The notes under the pieces: model-generated
Told to the model about the DNA's origin: nothing
Databases searched by the model: none
Seen by the model: the letters and a program-made list of their open reading frames with translations, nothing else
Program-made: the position numbers and the translations under genes
Assembly: GCF_026168515.1 (NCBI RefSeq)
Contig: NZ_CP093443.1
Span: forward strand, 1,612,001 to 1,676,000
Source of the DNA: Brevibacterium spongiae
GTDB lineage: Bacteria; Actinomycetota; Actinomycetes; Actinomycetales; Brevibacteriaceae
Direction of reading: 5' to 3'
Length of the DNA: 64,000 nucleotides
Shown here: one piece after another, positions 44,997-54,192 of the stretch
Numbering within the stretch: the stretch's first letter is position 1
Layout of the letters: every line of letters starts with the position of its first letter

Positions 44997-46439
44997 ATGA
45001 CCGATAACGAGCAGCCGCAATCCCCGAACCGTTTTCGTGGGGCCTGGGAGGCGTTCCGGCGAGGACGTGACTCCTCCCGCTCCCAGCCCGAAGCCGAAGT
45101 CACCCCGTCGCGCAGCGTCAGTCCTGAGGAGATCGCCCTCAGCCGCATCGAAGCCGAAGCGAAACCGTATGTGTCGCCGGGGCTGAAGCTCGCAGCGGCC
45201 TGGTCGTGGAGGTCGATCGTCGTCCTCATCGCCATCGGCGTCGCCTTCTGGCTGCTGTCGAAGATCTCCAGCGTCGTCCTGCCGGTGCTCATCGCGCTGC
45301 TGCTTGCAGCTCTGCTGGCGCCCTTCACCGGGTGGATGGTGAAGAAGGGCCTGCCCCGAGGCGGGGCCGCGGCGATCGCGTTCATCGGATTCATCGTCGT
45401 CGTGCTCGGCCTCTTCGCCCTCGTCGGTCAGCAGATCTATTCGGGAATGCCCGATCTGGTCAAACAGGTCATCGCCGGTGTGTCCGGAATCAGCAGCTGG
45501 TTGGCCACGAGTCCCTTCGGCATCGATTCGTCCACGATCTCGAGCTATATCGACAACGGCATCAAGACCGCGACGAACTTCTTCCAGAACAACAGCAGCC
45601 AGCTCCTCGGCGGTGCCCTGGAAGCCACCTCCTCGGTCGGCACCTTCCTCACCGGCCTGGTCGTGTGCCTGTTCACGACGTTCTTCTTCCTCTACGACGG
45701 GCAGAACATCTTCAAATGGGTGATGGGCCTGCTGCCGATCCCCGCCCGCCCCGTCGCCACCGGAGCCGCACTCAAGGGGTGGACCACCCTCGTCCAGTAC
45801 GTGCGGGTGCAGATCCTCGTCGCCGCCGTCGACGCGATCGGCATCGGCATCGGTGCGGCCTTCTTGGGCATTCCGCTGGTCATCCCCATGACCGTGCTCG
45901 TGTTCCTGACGTCGTTCGTCCCCGTCGTCGGTGCGATCGCGTCGGGTGCCGTGGCCGTCCTCGTCGCGTTGGTGTCCAACGGCCTGGTCAGCGCCGTCAT
46001 CATGCTGGCCGTGGTCATCGCCGTTCAGCAGATCGAGAGCCAGGTCCTCCAGCCCTTCCTCATGGGCAAGGCCGTCTCGGTCCATCCTCTGGCCGTGATC
46101 CTGGCAGTCACCGGCGGCGGTTTCCTCTTCGGCATCGTCGGAGCGCTCTTCGCTGTGCCGGCTGTCGCGGTCCTCAACAGTGTGGTCAGCTACATCGTCC
46201 GCGCCGACAGCGGCGATCACGAGAAAGATTCCTCGGACGATCCGAGCCCGGACGATCCGAAGGACCGTGAGGCGACGGCCGTGCTGGAGAGGGCGGAGGA
46301 TCGACTCACCGAGGCGGTCCATGACGCAGCGGACGACGATGCGTCTGCGGCCGGAGCGGCCGGTTCCGATGCGTCTGCTCCTGACTCCACAGGTGGCGAC
46401 GACGGCGGTTCCCGCGGAGCCGGCGGCCGCAGGAAGTGA
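44997..46439 (+). CDS. AI-2E family transporter (PerM-like)
   Basis: A 480-residue membrane protein. An N-terminal cytosolic ~70 residues precede about seven to eight hydrophobic segments (for example SIVVLIAIGVAFWLLSKI, AAAIAFIGFIVVVLGLFALV, VIMLAVVIAVQQIE). The family signature QQIESQVLQPFLMGKAVSVHPL is present, and an acidic Asp/Ala-rich C-terminal tail follows. Members range from autoinducer-2 exporters to ion antiporters; the substrate here is unknown. The longer frame from 44898 overlaps the divergent gene and is rejected. A strong palindromic terminator follows the stop by one base. Confidence 0.88.
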   Translation: MTDNEQPQSPNRFRGAWEAFRRGRDSSRSQPEAEVTPSRSVSPEEIALSRIEAEAKPYVSPGLKLAAAWSWRSIVVLIAIGVAFWLLSKISSVVLPVLIALLLAALLAPFTGWMVKKGLPRGGAAAIAFIGFIVVVLGLFALVGQQIYSGMPDLVKQVIAGVSGISSWLATSPFGIDSSTISSYIDNGIKTATNFFQNNSSQLLGGALEATSSVGTFLTGLVVCLFTTFFFLYDGQNIFKWVMGLLPIPARPVATGAALKGWTTLVQYVRVQILVAAVDAIGIGIGAAFLGIPLVIPMTVLVFLTSFVPVVGAIASGAVAVLVALVSNGLVSAVIMLAVVIAVQQIESQVLQPFLMGKAVSVHPLAVILAVTGGGFLFGIVGALFAVPAVAVLNSVVSYIVRADSGDHEKDSSDDPSPDDPKDREATAVLERAEDRLTEAVHDAADDDASAAGAAGSDASAPDSTGGDDGGSRGAGGRRK

Positions 46440-46440
46440 A

Positions 46441-46492
46441 GTGAATGCAGTCGGGGACGGGTGTGATCACACCCGCCCCCGACTGCATTCAC
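46441..46492. terminator. Near-perfect 52-bp palindromic terminator
   Basis: The 26-nt halves 46441-46466 and 46467-46492 are reverse complements with one mismatch. It lies between the convergent permease and greA genes and can serve both. The centre is GTGTGATCACAC. Confidence 0.85.
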
Positions 46493-46498
46493 ACCGGT

Positions 46499-46993
46499 TC
46501 AGCCGGTGAAGGCCTCCACGGATTCGACCTTGACCTCGATGGTCTTGCCGTTGGGCGCCTCATAGGAGCTCTTGTCTCCGGCCTTGACGCCGAGGACGGC
46601 GGCACCGAGCGGTGACTTCTCCGAGAACACGTCGATGTCGGAGTCTCCGGCGATCTCGCGGTTGCCCAGCAGGAACCGCATCGAGTTGCCGGCGACGCTG
46701 GCGGTCACGACGGTTCCAGGGGCAACGGTCTTGCCGTCGCTGTCGCTGGAGCCGACCTTCGCATTGCGCAGCAGCACCTCGAGCTGGCGGATGCGTGCTT
46801 CCTGTTTGCCCTGTTCATCACGCGCAGCGTGGTAACCGCTGTTCTCCTTCAAGTCACCCTCGTCGCGGGCGGCTTCGATCTTCTCAGCAATCTCTGCACG
46901 ACCCGGTCCGGAGAGATGCTCGAGTTCCTTCGACAGACGGTCAAAGGCTTCCTGGGTCAACCATGTCTCTTCCTGGGTGACTTCCTCGGTCAT
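46499..46993 (-). CDS. greA: Transcription elongation factor GreA
   Basis: A 164-residue GreA that rescues backtracked RNA polymerase by stimulating transcript cleavage. The N-terminal coiled coil carries the acidic tip (AARDEGDLKENSGYHAARDEQ, with the catalytic D/E pair). The C-terminal FKBP-like domain ends SYEAPNGKTIEVKVESVEAF. Typical length about 160. AAGGAG lies five bases before the ATG at 46993; the open frame continues upstream to 47098 but is not conserved. Confidence 0.96.
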   Translation of the reverse strand: MTEEVTQEETWLTQEAFDRLSKELEHLSGPGRAEIAEKIEAARDEGDLKENSGYHAARDEQGKQEARIRQLEVLLRNAKVGSSDSDGKTVAPGTVVTASVAGNSMRFLLGNREIAGDSDIDVFSEKSPLGAAVLGVKAGDKSSYEAPNGKTIEVKVESVEAFTG

Positions 46994-47040
46994 GACTACT
47001 CCTTCTTCGGTTCGGTGCGCTGACGGGCGTGTCAGGCAAC

Positions 47041-47069
47041 GAAAAAACCGGGCGTATGGGCACGCCCGG
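47041..47069 (-). terminator. Rho-independent terminator of the DUF4307 gene
   Basis: CCGGGCGT/ACGCCCGG (47048-47055 and 47062-47069) with a 6-nt loop. On the minus strand it is followed directly by a run of six T residues (47042-47047). This is a classical intrinsic terminator, oriented to end the DUF4307 transcript before greA. Confidence 0.85.
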
Positions 47070-47174
47070 AAGTTGAATGAAACTACAGTGTAACGCATCT
47101 GCTGTCGAAAACGATGAGCTGAGTCACGTCCCCGTGGTCGAGTCTGCTGTCGGGGCGGCAGAAGGCCGATGCGT

Positions 47175-47275
47175 GCGAGTCCTATTCGAAGGTGTTCGCA
47201 CTATGCGAACTGGCGCGCTGTTCGGGCCCAGCAGGCACTCTTCGAATCTGCAGCTGCTATTCGAACCAGCAGGAG
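47175..47275. repeat. Short repeats with TTCGAA/TTCGCA dyads
   Basis: TTCGAA occurs three times and GTTCGC/GCGAAC forms an inverted pair. CAGCAGG recurs twice nearby. The block overlaps the last codons of the DUF4307 gene and the downstream gap to its terminator. No function is evident. Confidence 0.4.
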
Positions 47276-47682
47276 TCAACGTGTCCCGATGCAGCCAGCT
47301 GGGTCGTCGCCAGTTCGACGTCGAGGCGCTTCGGCGAATTCGGGTCGTTGTCCGGCGCAGCGGGGACGGTCACCTCGGTGAAGCCGACGATCGCTTCGTC
47401 TTTGTTCGTCGCCTGGACGATGCAGTGGACGTCGCGGTCACGGTCGGGAAATATTCCGACGGTGACATGCGTTGCAGAGGAGTCGACAACCGAATAGTTG
47501 AGGGTTCGCGGTGTCGTGGGATTCGTCTGCGGACGGAACGCCCACAACGCGATGGCCGCGATCGCGACGACAAGGACGATAGCGGCGACGATCCTGGCGC
47601 GGCGGCCCAGGCCGCGCGTGGGTTTGCGGGTACGCCCGTAGCGGTCTTCGTGCAACGGCTCGGCCACTGTTACCTCAGTCAT
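47257..47682 (-). CDS. DUF4307 domain-containing membrane protein
   Basis: A 141-residue protein with a short cytosolic Arg-rich N-terminus and one membrane helix (about 31-48, IVAAIVLVVAIAAIALW). A C-terminal extracytoplasmic beta-rich domain follows, typical of DUF4307 (VSYSVVDSSATHVTV-like strands; final GHVDSCWFE). The family is actinobacterial and found between greA and mca, as here (Rv1081c position). Function unknown. An intrinsic terminator with a T-run lies downstream. Confidence 0.88.
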   Translation of the reverse strand: MTEVTVAEPLHEDRYGRTRKPTRGLGRRARIVAAIVLVVAIAAIALWAFRPQTNPTTPRTLNYSVVDSSATHVTVGIFPDRDRDVHCIVQATNKDEAIVGFTEVTVPAAPDNDPNSPKRLDVELATTQLAASGHVDSCWFE

Positions 47683-47805
47683 TGAATTCCTCTTTAAGTA
47701 CTTCGCACACTAACCTAGAGTAGTCGATCCTCTGCCGGCGATCATGTCAGCCACAGCGTCGGCGGAAAGTGGCGACCAGGCTGATTCGAAAGGGACATCT
47801 ACGTT

Positions 47806-48816
47806 ATGACTTCGCTTCCGTACCATGGGCTGCGACTGCTTGCGGTTCACGCCCACCCCGACGACGAGTCTTCCAAGGGTGCGGCGACGAACGCGAAGTA
47901 CGCTTCCTTGGGTGCACGTGTCCTCATCGCCACGATGACCGGCGGCGAAGCCGGCGATATCCTCAACCCGGCGCTGCTGCAGAGCCCGAAGGCCAGCCGT
48001 GACATCGCCGGACTCCGACGTGAGGAGATGGCCGCAGCAGCCGCCGCGCTCGGCGCCGATCACGTGTGGGTCGGCCACGTCGATTCCGGCCTGCCCGATG
48101 GTGACTTCGACAATCAGACTCCGCCCGGATGCTTCTACCGGGTGCCGGACGAAGTGGCGATGCTCCCGGTGGTCCACATCATCCGCACCTTCCGCCCGCA
48201 GGTGGTGACCACCTATGACGAGCTCGGCGGATACCCGCACCCGGACCACATCAAGACCCATGCCGTGACGATGGCGGCGCTCAAGGCTGCGGCCGATGCG
48301 GATTCGCATCCCGAGCTCGGTGAGCCCTGGCAGGTGCAGAAGGTCTACTACAACCAGGACCTCTCGGCGAAGAAGTGGATCACCATCCACGAGAAGATGA
48401 CGGAAGCAGGACTCGAGTCCCCGTTCGCCGATCATCTCGAGGATTTCAAGAAGCGTGACAACGCGCGCCGCAACTGGCTGAGCACCCGCATCGCGTGCTC
48501 GGAGTTCTTCCCCGCCAGAGACCGAGCTCTGCTCTCACATGCCACGCAGATCGACCCCGAAGGCGGCTTCTTCTCCGCCTCCCGGAAAGCCGCTCGCACC
48601 TACTGGCCCACCGAGGAGTTCGAACTTGCCGTTGACCTCACCGAGCGTGAGCCTTTGACCCCGGACGTCGACTTCCAGGAACACGACCTCTTCGCGAGTG
48701 TGACTTTCGATGATGGACGCCGTGTCCCGGCCGAGGGAATGCTCCCGGATTCGCCGACAGGCGAGGACACACCTGCAGAAGACACTGCCCATACTGAAAG
48801 CGAAACCCCCGCATGA
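47806..48816 (+). CDS. mca: Mycothiol S-conjugate amidase
   Basis: A 336-residue zinc amidase of the LmbE/MshB-Mca family. It cleaves mycothiol conjugates, releasing mercapturic acids, a detoxification step special to mycothiol-making actinobacteria. The zinc motif is AVHAHPDDESSKG (H-P-D-D-E), and the second His is in the GYPHPDHIKTHAVTM segment. The long C-terminal region (about 200-290) distinguishes Mca from MshB. An SD-like GAAAGGGA is upstream of the ATG. Its stop overlaps the next small membrane-protein start. Confidence 0.94.
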   Translation: MTSLPYHGLRLLAVHAHPDDESSKGAATNAKYASLGARVLIATMTGGEAGDILNPALLQSPKASRDIAGLRREEMAAAAAALGADHVWVGHVDSGLPDGDFDNQTPPGCFYRVPDEVAMLPVVHIIRTFRPQVVTTYDELGGYPHPDHIKTHAVTMAALKAAADADSHPELGEPWQVQKVYYNQDLSAKKWITIHEKMTEAGLESPFADHLEDFKKRDNARRNWLSTRIACSEFFPARDRALLSHATQIDPEGGFFSASRKAARTYWPTEEFELAVDLTEREPLTPDVDFQEHDLFASVTFDDGRRVPAEGMLPDSPTGEDTPAEDTAHTESETPA

Positions 48817-49199
48817 TCATCCTTGCCTCAACACCAGCTCCGTCCACCGATGGCGGCACTCCCGACCCGGATCTGGTGACTCCCGGCACGATTGGTTTTC
48901 TCGCGACCTTTGCCGTGATCGTCGTGGCGATCTTCCTCATCCGGGATGCTCTGCGCCGAGTCCGCAGGGTCCGAGCACGCTCGGGAACCACAGACGCCTA
49001 CCCGATTCCGCTGCGTCGGCACGTAGTACCTAACCAGTCGAAGCTCTCCGGCCCGGAAGACCCTGAGCCGGCCGACGCGGCAGAGCAGAAATCTGGTGAG
49101 GACGAGCCGACAGAGGAAGAGTCCGCAGCCTCGGAATCCACGCAGGAGACTCCGACGGACGCAGACGCACCGAACGGGGACTCAGACAGACGGTCCTGA
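48813..49199 (+). CDS. Small single-helix membrane protein downstream of mca
   Basis: A 128-residue protein with one transmembrane helix (about 28-45, GFLATFAVIVVAIFLIRDAL). A basic stretch DALRRVRRVRARSG follows, and then an acidic, Ser/Glu/Asp-rich disordered C-terminus. Its ATG overlaps the mca stop, so it is co-translated. It occupies the position of Rv1083 in mycobacteria. No domain function recognised. Confidence 0.8.
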   Translation: MIILASTPAPSTDGGTPDPDLVTPGTIGFLATFAVIVVAIFLIRDALRRVRRVRARSGTTDAYPIPLRRHVVPNQSKLSGPEDPEPADAAEQKSGEDEPTEEESAASESTQETPTDADAPNGDSDRRS

Positions 49200-49236
49200 G
49201 GATCTGCCTTCGCCGATCTTCGGCAGAGGCAGATCC
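49200..49236. terminator. Hairpin after the mca operon
   Basis: GGATCTGCCT at 49200-49209 pairs with 49227-49236, and an inner GCCGA/TCGGC helix sits within the loop. It follows the stop codon directly. Confidence 0.65.
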
Positions 49237-49271
49237 GGGCAGCCGAAGGGCAGCCCAACAGATTCGCAGAT

Positions 49272-49309
49272 ACGGCGAGGGCGCGACCAACAGGTCGCGC
49301 CCTCGCCGT
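49272..49309. terminator. Strong bidirectional terminator before hlyIII
   Basis: A perfect 17-bp stem pairs 49272-49288 with 49293-49309 around a 4-nt loop (AACA). It lies between two convergent genes. Confidence 0.85.
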
Positions 49310-49318
49310 TATCGTCGG

Positions 49319-50104
49319 TCAGTAAGCGGCGACCGCTGCGACGATGAGTGCCGCGAGGTGACAGCCGTAGCCGAAGATCGTGAGGATATGGAAGATCTCG
49401 TGGAAGCCCAGCCACTTCGGTGAAGGGTTCGGACGTTTGATGCCGTAGATGACGGCACCGGCGATGTAGCAGACGCCACCGAGGACGACGAGGAGGCCGA
49501 CAGCGAGATTCGCCGCCCAGATCTGCGGAATATAGCCGACTCCGGCGACTCCGAAGCCGACGTAGATCGGTACGAAGAGCCACCTCGGTGCGGTGATGAA
49601 GATCGTGCGGAAGGCAGCGCCGAGCGCGGCCGCTCCCCAGAGCACCGACAGCAGCAGGACGGCCTGATCAGTGCGGAGCATGAGCACGGCCAGGGGAGTG
49701 TAGGTGCCGGCCGTGATGAGGAAGATGTTCGCGTGGTCGAGCCGGCGCAGAATGAGTCGGGCGCGGGTGCGCCAGCGGCCGCGGTGGTACACGGCGGAAG
49801 TGCCGAAGAGCAGCATTCCGGTGATGGCGAAGATCGCAGCGGCGATGCGCGACTCGATCGTGGGGGAGATGATCACGAGCGCGAGTCCGCCGAGCATCGC
49901 CAGCGGGAACGCGCCGGCGTGGAACCAACCGCGCAGCTTCGGCTTCACCTGGCCGGCGAGCTTGGACAGTTCGGTGCGCAGCGCCGACCGACGACGGGCT
50001 ATGCGCTGGTGTTCGCCGGGCGAAGCAGAGTTCGCAGAAGAGGCGCCACGGGGTCGGGCGGCGTCGGGACCGGCAGTGGACGGATCAGTGACCGGAGCAT
50101 TCAT
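49319..50104 (-). CDS. Hemolysin III family (PAQR-type) membrane protein
   Basis: A 261-residue seven-helix protein of the HlyIII/PAQR family. About 60 cytosolic N-terminal residues precede the membrane core. Family residues are seen in FGTSAVYHRG, RRLDHANIFLI and the final GFHEIFHILTIFGYGCH, which carry the conserved metal-binding His/Asp residues. Despite the name, most members are membrane hydrolase-like or homeostasis proteins of unknown substrate. It is divergent from uppS. Confidence 0.9.
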   Translation of the reverse strand: MNAPVTDPSTAGPDAARPRGASSANSASPGEHQRIARRRSALRTELSKLAGQVKPKLRGWFHAGAFPLAMLGGLALVIISPTIESRIAAAIFAITGMLLFGTSAVYHRGRWRTRARLILRRLDHANIFLITAGTYTPLAVLMLRTDQAVLLLSVLWGAAALGAAFRTIFITAPRWLFVPIYVGFGVAGVGYIPQIWAANLAVGLLVVLGGVCYIAGAVIYGIKRPNPSPKWLGFHEIFHILTIFGYGCHLAALIVAAVAAY

Positions 50105-50207
50105 ACCACCATCGTAGCCAGTGAGTCTGAAGCCTCATTCAGCAGACGCGCCTAGTAGTCTGTACAGTGTTCGAACCCACCGACGACCAATGCGAAAGAG
50201 GACAGCT

Positions 50208-50972
50208 GTGGCGCGACCAGTGAACCTGCTCTATCGGCTGTACGAGCAGCGGCTCAAGCGTGAGCTCGACAAGTCGGTGCCGGTTCCGCGCCATGTCGGT
50301 GTCATCACCGACGGAAACCGCCGGTGGGCGAAGGAGTTCGGGGCCACGACCGCTGACGGTCATCGGGCGGGTGCGGCGAAGATCGTCGAGTTCCTCGGTT
50401 GGTGTTTCGAGATCGACGTGGAGATCGTCACCCTCTACGTTCTGTCCAAGGAGAACCTTGCTCGGTCGGCCGAAGAGGTGTCGATCCTCATCGAGATCAT
50501 CTCCGACCTGGTGGAGAAGATCGCCGCCCTCGACGGTGTCGGAGTGCAGCTCGTCGGTGATCTCGACATCCTGCCGACCGACCTGCGGGCACGCTTGGAA
50601 GCTGTGGCCATGGACACCGATGAGTGCGGAATGCGAGTGAATGTCGCCGTCGGCTACGGCGGCCGTCAGGAGATCGTCAATGCTGTGAAGTCCCTGCTGC
50701 GCACGCGCGCCGATGAAGGGCTGGAACTCGAGACGATCATCTCCGAACTGTCACCGGAGCAGATCGGCGAGCACCTCTACACCAAGGGACAGCCCGATCC
50801 GGATCTCATCATCCGTTCCTCGGGCGAACAGCGTCTCTCCGGATTCCTCATGTGGCAGAGCGCCTACTCCGAGTTCTATTTCTGCGAAGCCTACTGGCCG
50901 GACTTCCGGCGCACGGACTTCCTCCGCGCCGTCCGTGACTACGGGCTGCGCCAACGCCGGTTCGGCAAATAG
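50208..50972 (+). CDS. uppS: Short-chain Z-isoprenyl diphosphate synthase (cis-prenyltransferase)
   Basis: A 254-residue cis-prenyltransferase. Conserved region I is HVGVITDGNRRWAKEF (catalytic Asp), and DGHRAGAAK and the C-terminal RSSGEQRLSGFLMWQSAYSEFYF are family motifs. The gene order matches Rv1086 of mycobacteria, which makes (Z,E)-farnesyl diphosphate, a precursor for decaprenyl phosphate. Chain length cannot be decided here. The GTG at 50208 has AGAGGA six bases upstream. Confidence 0.9.
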   Translation: MARPVNLLYRLYEQRLKRELDKSVPVPRHVGVITDGNRRWAKEFGATTADGHRAGAAKIVEFLGWCFEIDVEIVTLYVLSKENLARSAEEVSILIEIISDLVEKIAALDGVGVQLVGDLDILPTDLRARLEAVAMDTDECGMRVNVAVGYGGRQEIVNAVKSLLRTRADEGLELETIISELSPEQIGEHLYTKGQPDPDLIIRSSGEQRLSGFLMWQSAYSEFYFCEAYWPDFRRTDFLRAVRDYGLRQRRFGK

Positions 50973-51170
50973 CCTGCGCTGCTGCGGCTGTTCCTGAACC
51001 CGGGCATCTCGCATTCACACGAAGTTCACAACCTCGCCGTGCCCGAACGCGCGTGCCGGAGACGAAACACTCCAGATCCGGGATAGGTTGGCAGTAGTTG
51101 GTCGACACCAACCCGAGATCGGGGGATGTCAGAACCGGATCTCGGCGGAACTCACGCCACAGAGGTCCTC

Positions 51171-52478
51171 ATGGCTGAAAATGTCAACACTTACGTTCTC
51201 GACACCTCGGTGCTGCTCTCGGATCCGGGAGCGCTTCTGCGCTTCGCCGAACACCACGTCGTCATCCCGCTCATCGTCGTCTCCGAGCTCGAAGGCAAAC
51301 GCAACCATCCTGAGCTCGGGTTCACTGCCCGCAAAGCCCTGCACATCCTCGACGACTTCCGATCGGAATTCGATCGTCTGGATCAGCCGATTCCTGTCGG
51401 CGACGCGGGTGGGACGCTGCGTGTCGAGCTCAATCACATCGACGCTTCGACGATGCCGGTCGGATTCGATCGCACAGAGAACGACACCCGCATTCTGGCG
51501 GTTGCCCGAAACCTCTCGGCTGAAGGCAACTCCGTCGTCGTCGTGACAAAGGACGTGCCGATGCGGGTGAAGGCCTCCGCGCTGGGACTCCACGCCGAAG
51601 AGTACCTTGCGGAGCTCGCCGCAGATTCGGGCTTCACAGGAATGAGCGAGCTCGCTCTCGACGAGGAGCAGATGAGCGAGTTCTACGACTCGGGAGCAAT
51701 CGTCACCGAGGCGGTGTCCGAGGAAGTCGTCAACACCGGAGTCGTCATCACCTCACCGAGGGGTTCGGGCCTCGGCCGTGTCCAGGCGGGCAACCGGGTG
51801 TCCGTGGTCCGAGGGGACCGCGACATCTTCGGAGTCCACGGACGCTCGGCGGAGCAGCGGATCGCCATCGACATGCTCCTCGACGACGCACTGGGAATCG
51901 TCTCGATGGGAGGGCGAGCCGGAACGGGGAAGTCTGCGCTGGCGCTCATGGCAGGTCTGCAGAAGGTGCTCGAAGAGAACAAACACTCGAAGATCATGGT
52001 GTTCCGGCCGCTCTACGCGGTGGGCGGGCAGAACCTCGGATACCTGCCTGGAAGCGAAGGGGAGAAGATGAATCCCTGGGCCGAGGCGGTCTTCGACACC
52101 CTGAGCGCGCTGGTGAGCAAGAACGTCATCGACGAGGTGGTCAACCGAGGCATCCTTGAGGTGCTGCCGCTGACGCACATCAGAGGGCGGTCGCTCCACG
52201 ACGCCTTCGTCATCGTCGACGAGGCGCAGTCCTTGGAGCGCAATGTGCTGCTGACCGTGCTCTCGCGCATCGGGATGCACTCGAAGGTGGTGCTCACCCA
52301 CGACGTCGCGCAGAGGGACAATCTGCGGGTCGGCCGGCACGACGGAATCGCGGCGGTGATCGAAAAGCTCAAGGGACACGACCTCTTCGCCCACATCACT
52401 CTGACACGGTCCGAACGTTCGGAGATCGCGGCTCTGGTCACCGACGTGCTCGAGGAGTTCGACCCGTTCCGCTCCTGA
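51171..52478 (+). CDS. PhoH family PIN-domain ATPase (PhoH2-like)
   Basis: A 435-residue fusion of an N-terminal PIN ribonuclease domain ([17 protein letters not shown], acidic residues kept) with a PhoH P-loop ATPase. Walker A is [13 protein letters not shown] and Walker B is [11 protein letters not shown]. This is the PhoH2 form, a nucleic acid-dependent ATPase/RNase linked in mycobacteria to a toxin-antitoxin-like module. The ATG at 51171 has AGAGG five bases upstream; an ATG at 51126 is an alternative. It converges on fumC. Confidence 0.92.
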   Translation: MAENVNTYVLDTSVLLSDPGALLRFAEHHVVIPLIVVSELEGKRNHPELGFTARKALHILDDFRSEFDRLDQPIPVGDAGGTLRVELNHIDASTMPVGFDRTENDTRILAVARNLSAEGNSVVVVTKDVPMRVKASALGLHAEEYLAELAADSGFTGMSELALDEEQMSEFYDSGAIVTEAVSEEVVNTGVVITSPRGSGLGRVQAGNRVSVVRGDRDIFGVHGRSAEQRIAIDMLLDDALGIVSMGGRAGTGKSALALMAGLQKVLEENKHSKIMVFRPLYAVGGQNLGYLPGSEGEKMNPWAEAVFDTLSALVSKNVIDEVVNRGILEVLPLTHIRGRSLHDAFVIVDEAQSLERNVLLTVLSRIGMHSKVVLTHDVAQRDNLRVGRHDGIAAVIEKLKGHDLFAHITLTRSERSEIAALVTDVLEEFDPFRS

Positions 52479-52495
52479 GTTCCAGCGCTCTTGTC

Positions 52496-52567
52496 GCCGA
52501 CCGCTCAGGTTGCCGCCGCCGTATCGCGGTATGCGCTGAGCGGTCGGCGGCAACCTGAGCGGTCGGC
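52496..52567. terminator. 23-bp-stem hairpin downstream of phoH
   Basis: 52496-52518 pairs perfectly with 52545-52567 around a 26-nt loop. The loop also holds a partial extra copy of the arm (CTGAGCGGTCGGC at 52537-52549 and 52555-52567). It is a probable terminator of the phoH transcript. Confidence 0.75.
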
Positions 52568-52667
52568 AGCCGGGGCAGGCGTTGGTGGTCACTGCGCCGC
52601 GGCGAATCCGCGAAAACAGCGAGCTTTCCTCGAGTCTGTGACCACAGACGGCATGACGCTCCACGCA

Positions 52668-52699
52668 ATGGCGCCCGGACGGATCCGTCCGGGCGCCAT
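52668..52699. terminator. 32-bp perfect palindrome before fumC
   Basis: 52668-52683 is the exact reverse complement of 52684-52699, with a GGATCC centre. It lies 24 bases beyond the fumC stop and is its probable terminator. Confidence 0.8.
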
Positions 52700-52723
52700 G
52701 TGCTGATCAGGCAGCTCTGGTGC

Positions 52724-54127
52724 TTACTTGTAGTTGCCGATCATCGTGGTGACGTCGAGGGCCTTGTCGAGGTCCGCCTCGGTGATGGAGCCGTCTTCGA
52801 CGAAGCCGAGGGTGATCGTCGCTTCCTTGACGGTCATCTTGTTGGCCACGGCGTGCTTGGCGATCTTCGCCGCAGCCTCGTAGCCGATCACCTTGTTCAG
52901 CGGGGTGACGATGGAGGGGCTCGCCTCGGCGAGGAAGCGGGCACGCTCCTCATTCGCGGTGAGGCCGTTGATCATCTTCTCGGCCATGACGGTCGAGGAA
53001 TTCGCGAGCAGGCGAATGGACTCGAGCAGGTTCGAGGCCATGACGGGAATGCCGACGTTGAGCTCGAAGGCCCCGTTGGTCGACGACAGCGACACAGCGG
53101 TGTCGTTGCCGATGACCTGAGCCGCGACCTGGATGGTGGCTTCGCAGATGACTGGGTTGACCTTGCCGGGCATGATCGACGATCCGGGCTGCAGGTCGGG
53201 GATCGCGATCTCGCCGAGACCGGTGTTCGGTCCCGAACCCATCCAGCGCAGATCGTTGCAGATCTTCATATAGCCGTAGGCGATGGTTCGCAGCTGGCCG
53301 GAGGCTTCGACGAGTCCGTCACGGTTGGCCTGCGCTTCGAAGTGGTTGCGTGCCTCGGTGATGGGCAGTCCGGTCTCCTCGGCGAGGATCTCGACCACGC
53401 GGGAGGAGAATCCGTCGGGGGTGTTGATTCCGGTGCCCACCGCGGTTCCGCCCTGGGGGACCTCTGCGACACGGGGCAGGGAGGCCTCGATGCGTTCGAT
53501 GCCGTACCGGACCTGTGCGGCATATCCGCCGAACTCCTGGCCGAGCGTGACCGGAGTGGCGTCCATGAGGTGGGTGCGGCCGGACTTGACGACGGAGGAG
53601 AACTCCTCGGCCTTCTTCTCCAGCGAGGTCGCCAGCGTCTTCATGGCCGGGATGAGTGTGTTGACCAGGGCCTTCGTCACGGCCACGTGCACCGAGGTGG
53701 GGAAGACGTCGTTCGAGGACTGCGAGGCGTTGACGTGATCGTTCGGGTGCACGCTGATGCCGTCGGCCTCAAGAGCCTTCGTTGCCAGGGAGGCGAGCAC
53801 CTCGTTGGTGTTCATGTTCGAGGAGGTTCCCGAACCGGTCTGGAAGACGTCGATGGGGAAATGTGCGTCGTACTCACCGGTGATGACCTTGTCTGCGGCA
53901 TTCTGGATCGCCGTGGAGCGAGCCTCGTCGAGGACTCCGAGTTCCAGGTTGGCCTTTGCTGCGGCCTTCTTCACCTGGGCGAGAGCGGCGATGTGAGCCG
54001 ATTCGAGGGTCTTTCCGGAGATCGGGAAGTTCTCGACGGCGCGCTGGGTCTGGGCGCTGTAGAGGGCGTCCTTCGGGACCTTGACCTCACCCATGGTGTC
54101 GTGTTCGATGCGGAATTCTTCGCTCAT
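52724..54127 (-). CDS. fumC: Class II fumarate hydratase
   Basis: A 467-residue iron-independent fumarase of the TCA cycle. The class II/lyase signature [11 protein letters not shown] is at about 320, and the substrate-binding segments [14 protein letters not shown] and [13 protein letters not shown] are present. The [16 protein letters not shown] segment is also family-typical. It starts [18 protein letters not shown]. Convergent with phoH; the beta-carbonic anhydrase gene lies 65 bp upstream on the same strand. Confidence 0.96.
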   Translation of the reverse strand: MSEEFRIEHDTMGEVKVPKDALYSAQTQRAVENFPISGKTLESAHIAALAQVKKAAAKANLELGVLDEARSTAIQNAADKVITGEYDAHFPIDVFQTGSGTSSNMNTNEVLASLATKALEADGISVHPNDHVNASQSSNDVFPTSVHVAVTKALVNTLIPAMKTLATSLEKKAEEFSSVVKSGRTHLMDATPVTLGQEFGGYAAQVRYGIERIEASLPRVAEVPQGGTAVGTGINTPDGFSSRVVEILAEETGLPITEARNHFEAQANRDGLVEASGQLRTIAYGYMKICNDLRWMGSGPNTGLGEIAIPDLQPGSSIMPGKVNPVICEATIQVAAQVIGNDTAVSLSSTNGAFELNVGIPVMASNLLESIRLLANSSTVMAEKMINGLTANEERARFLAEASPSIVTPLNKVIGYEAAAKIAKHAVANKMTVKEATITLGFVEDGSITEADLDKALDVTTMIGNYK

Positions 54128-54192
54128 GCTTTTCCTTTCCTGTGGGCTGTGTGGATGATGTCGATGAAGTCGACCACCGAGGTGGCCGAACC

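Noticed and set aside
44955..46322. 455-codon frame opposite the AI-2E-family gene
   Set aside because: Asp/His/Arg-rich shadow of a membrane-protein gene.
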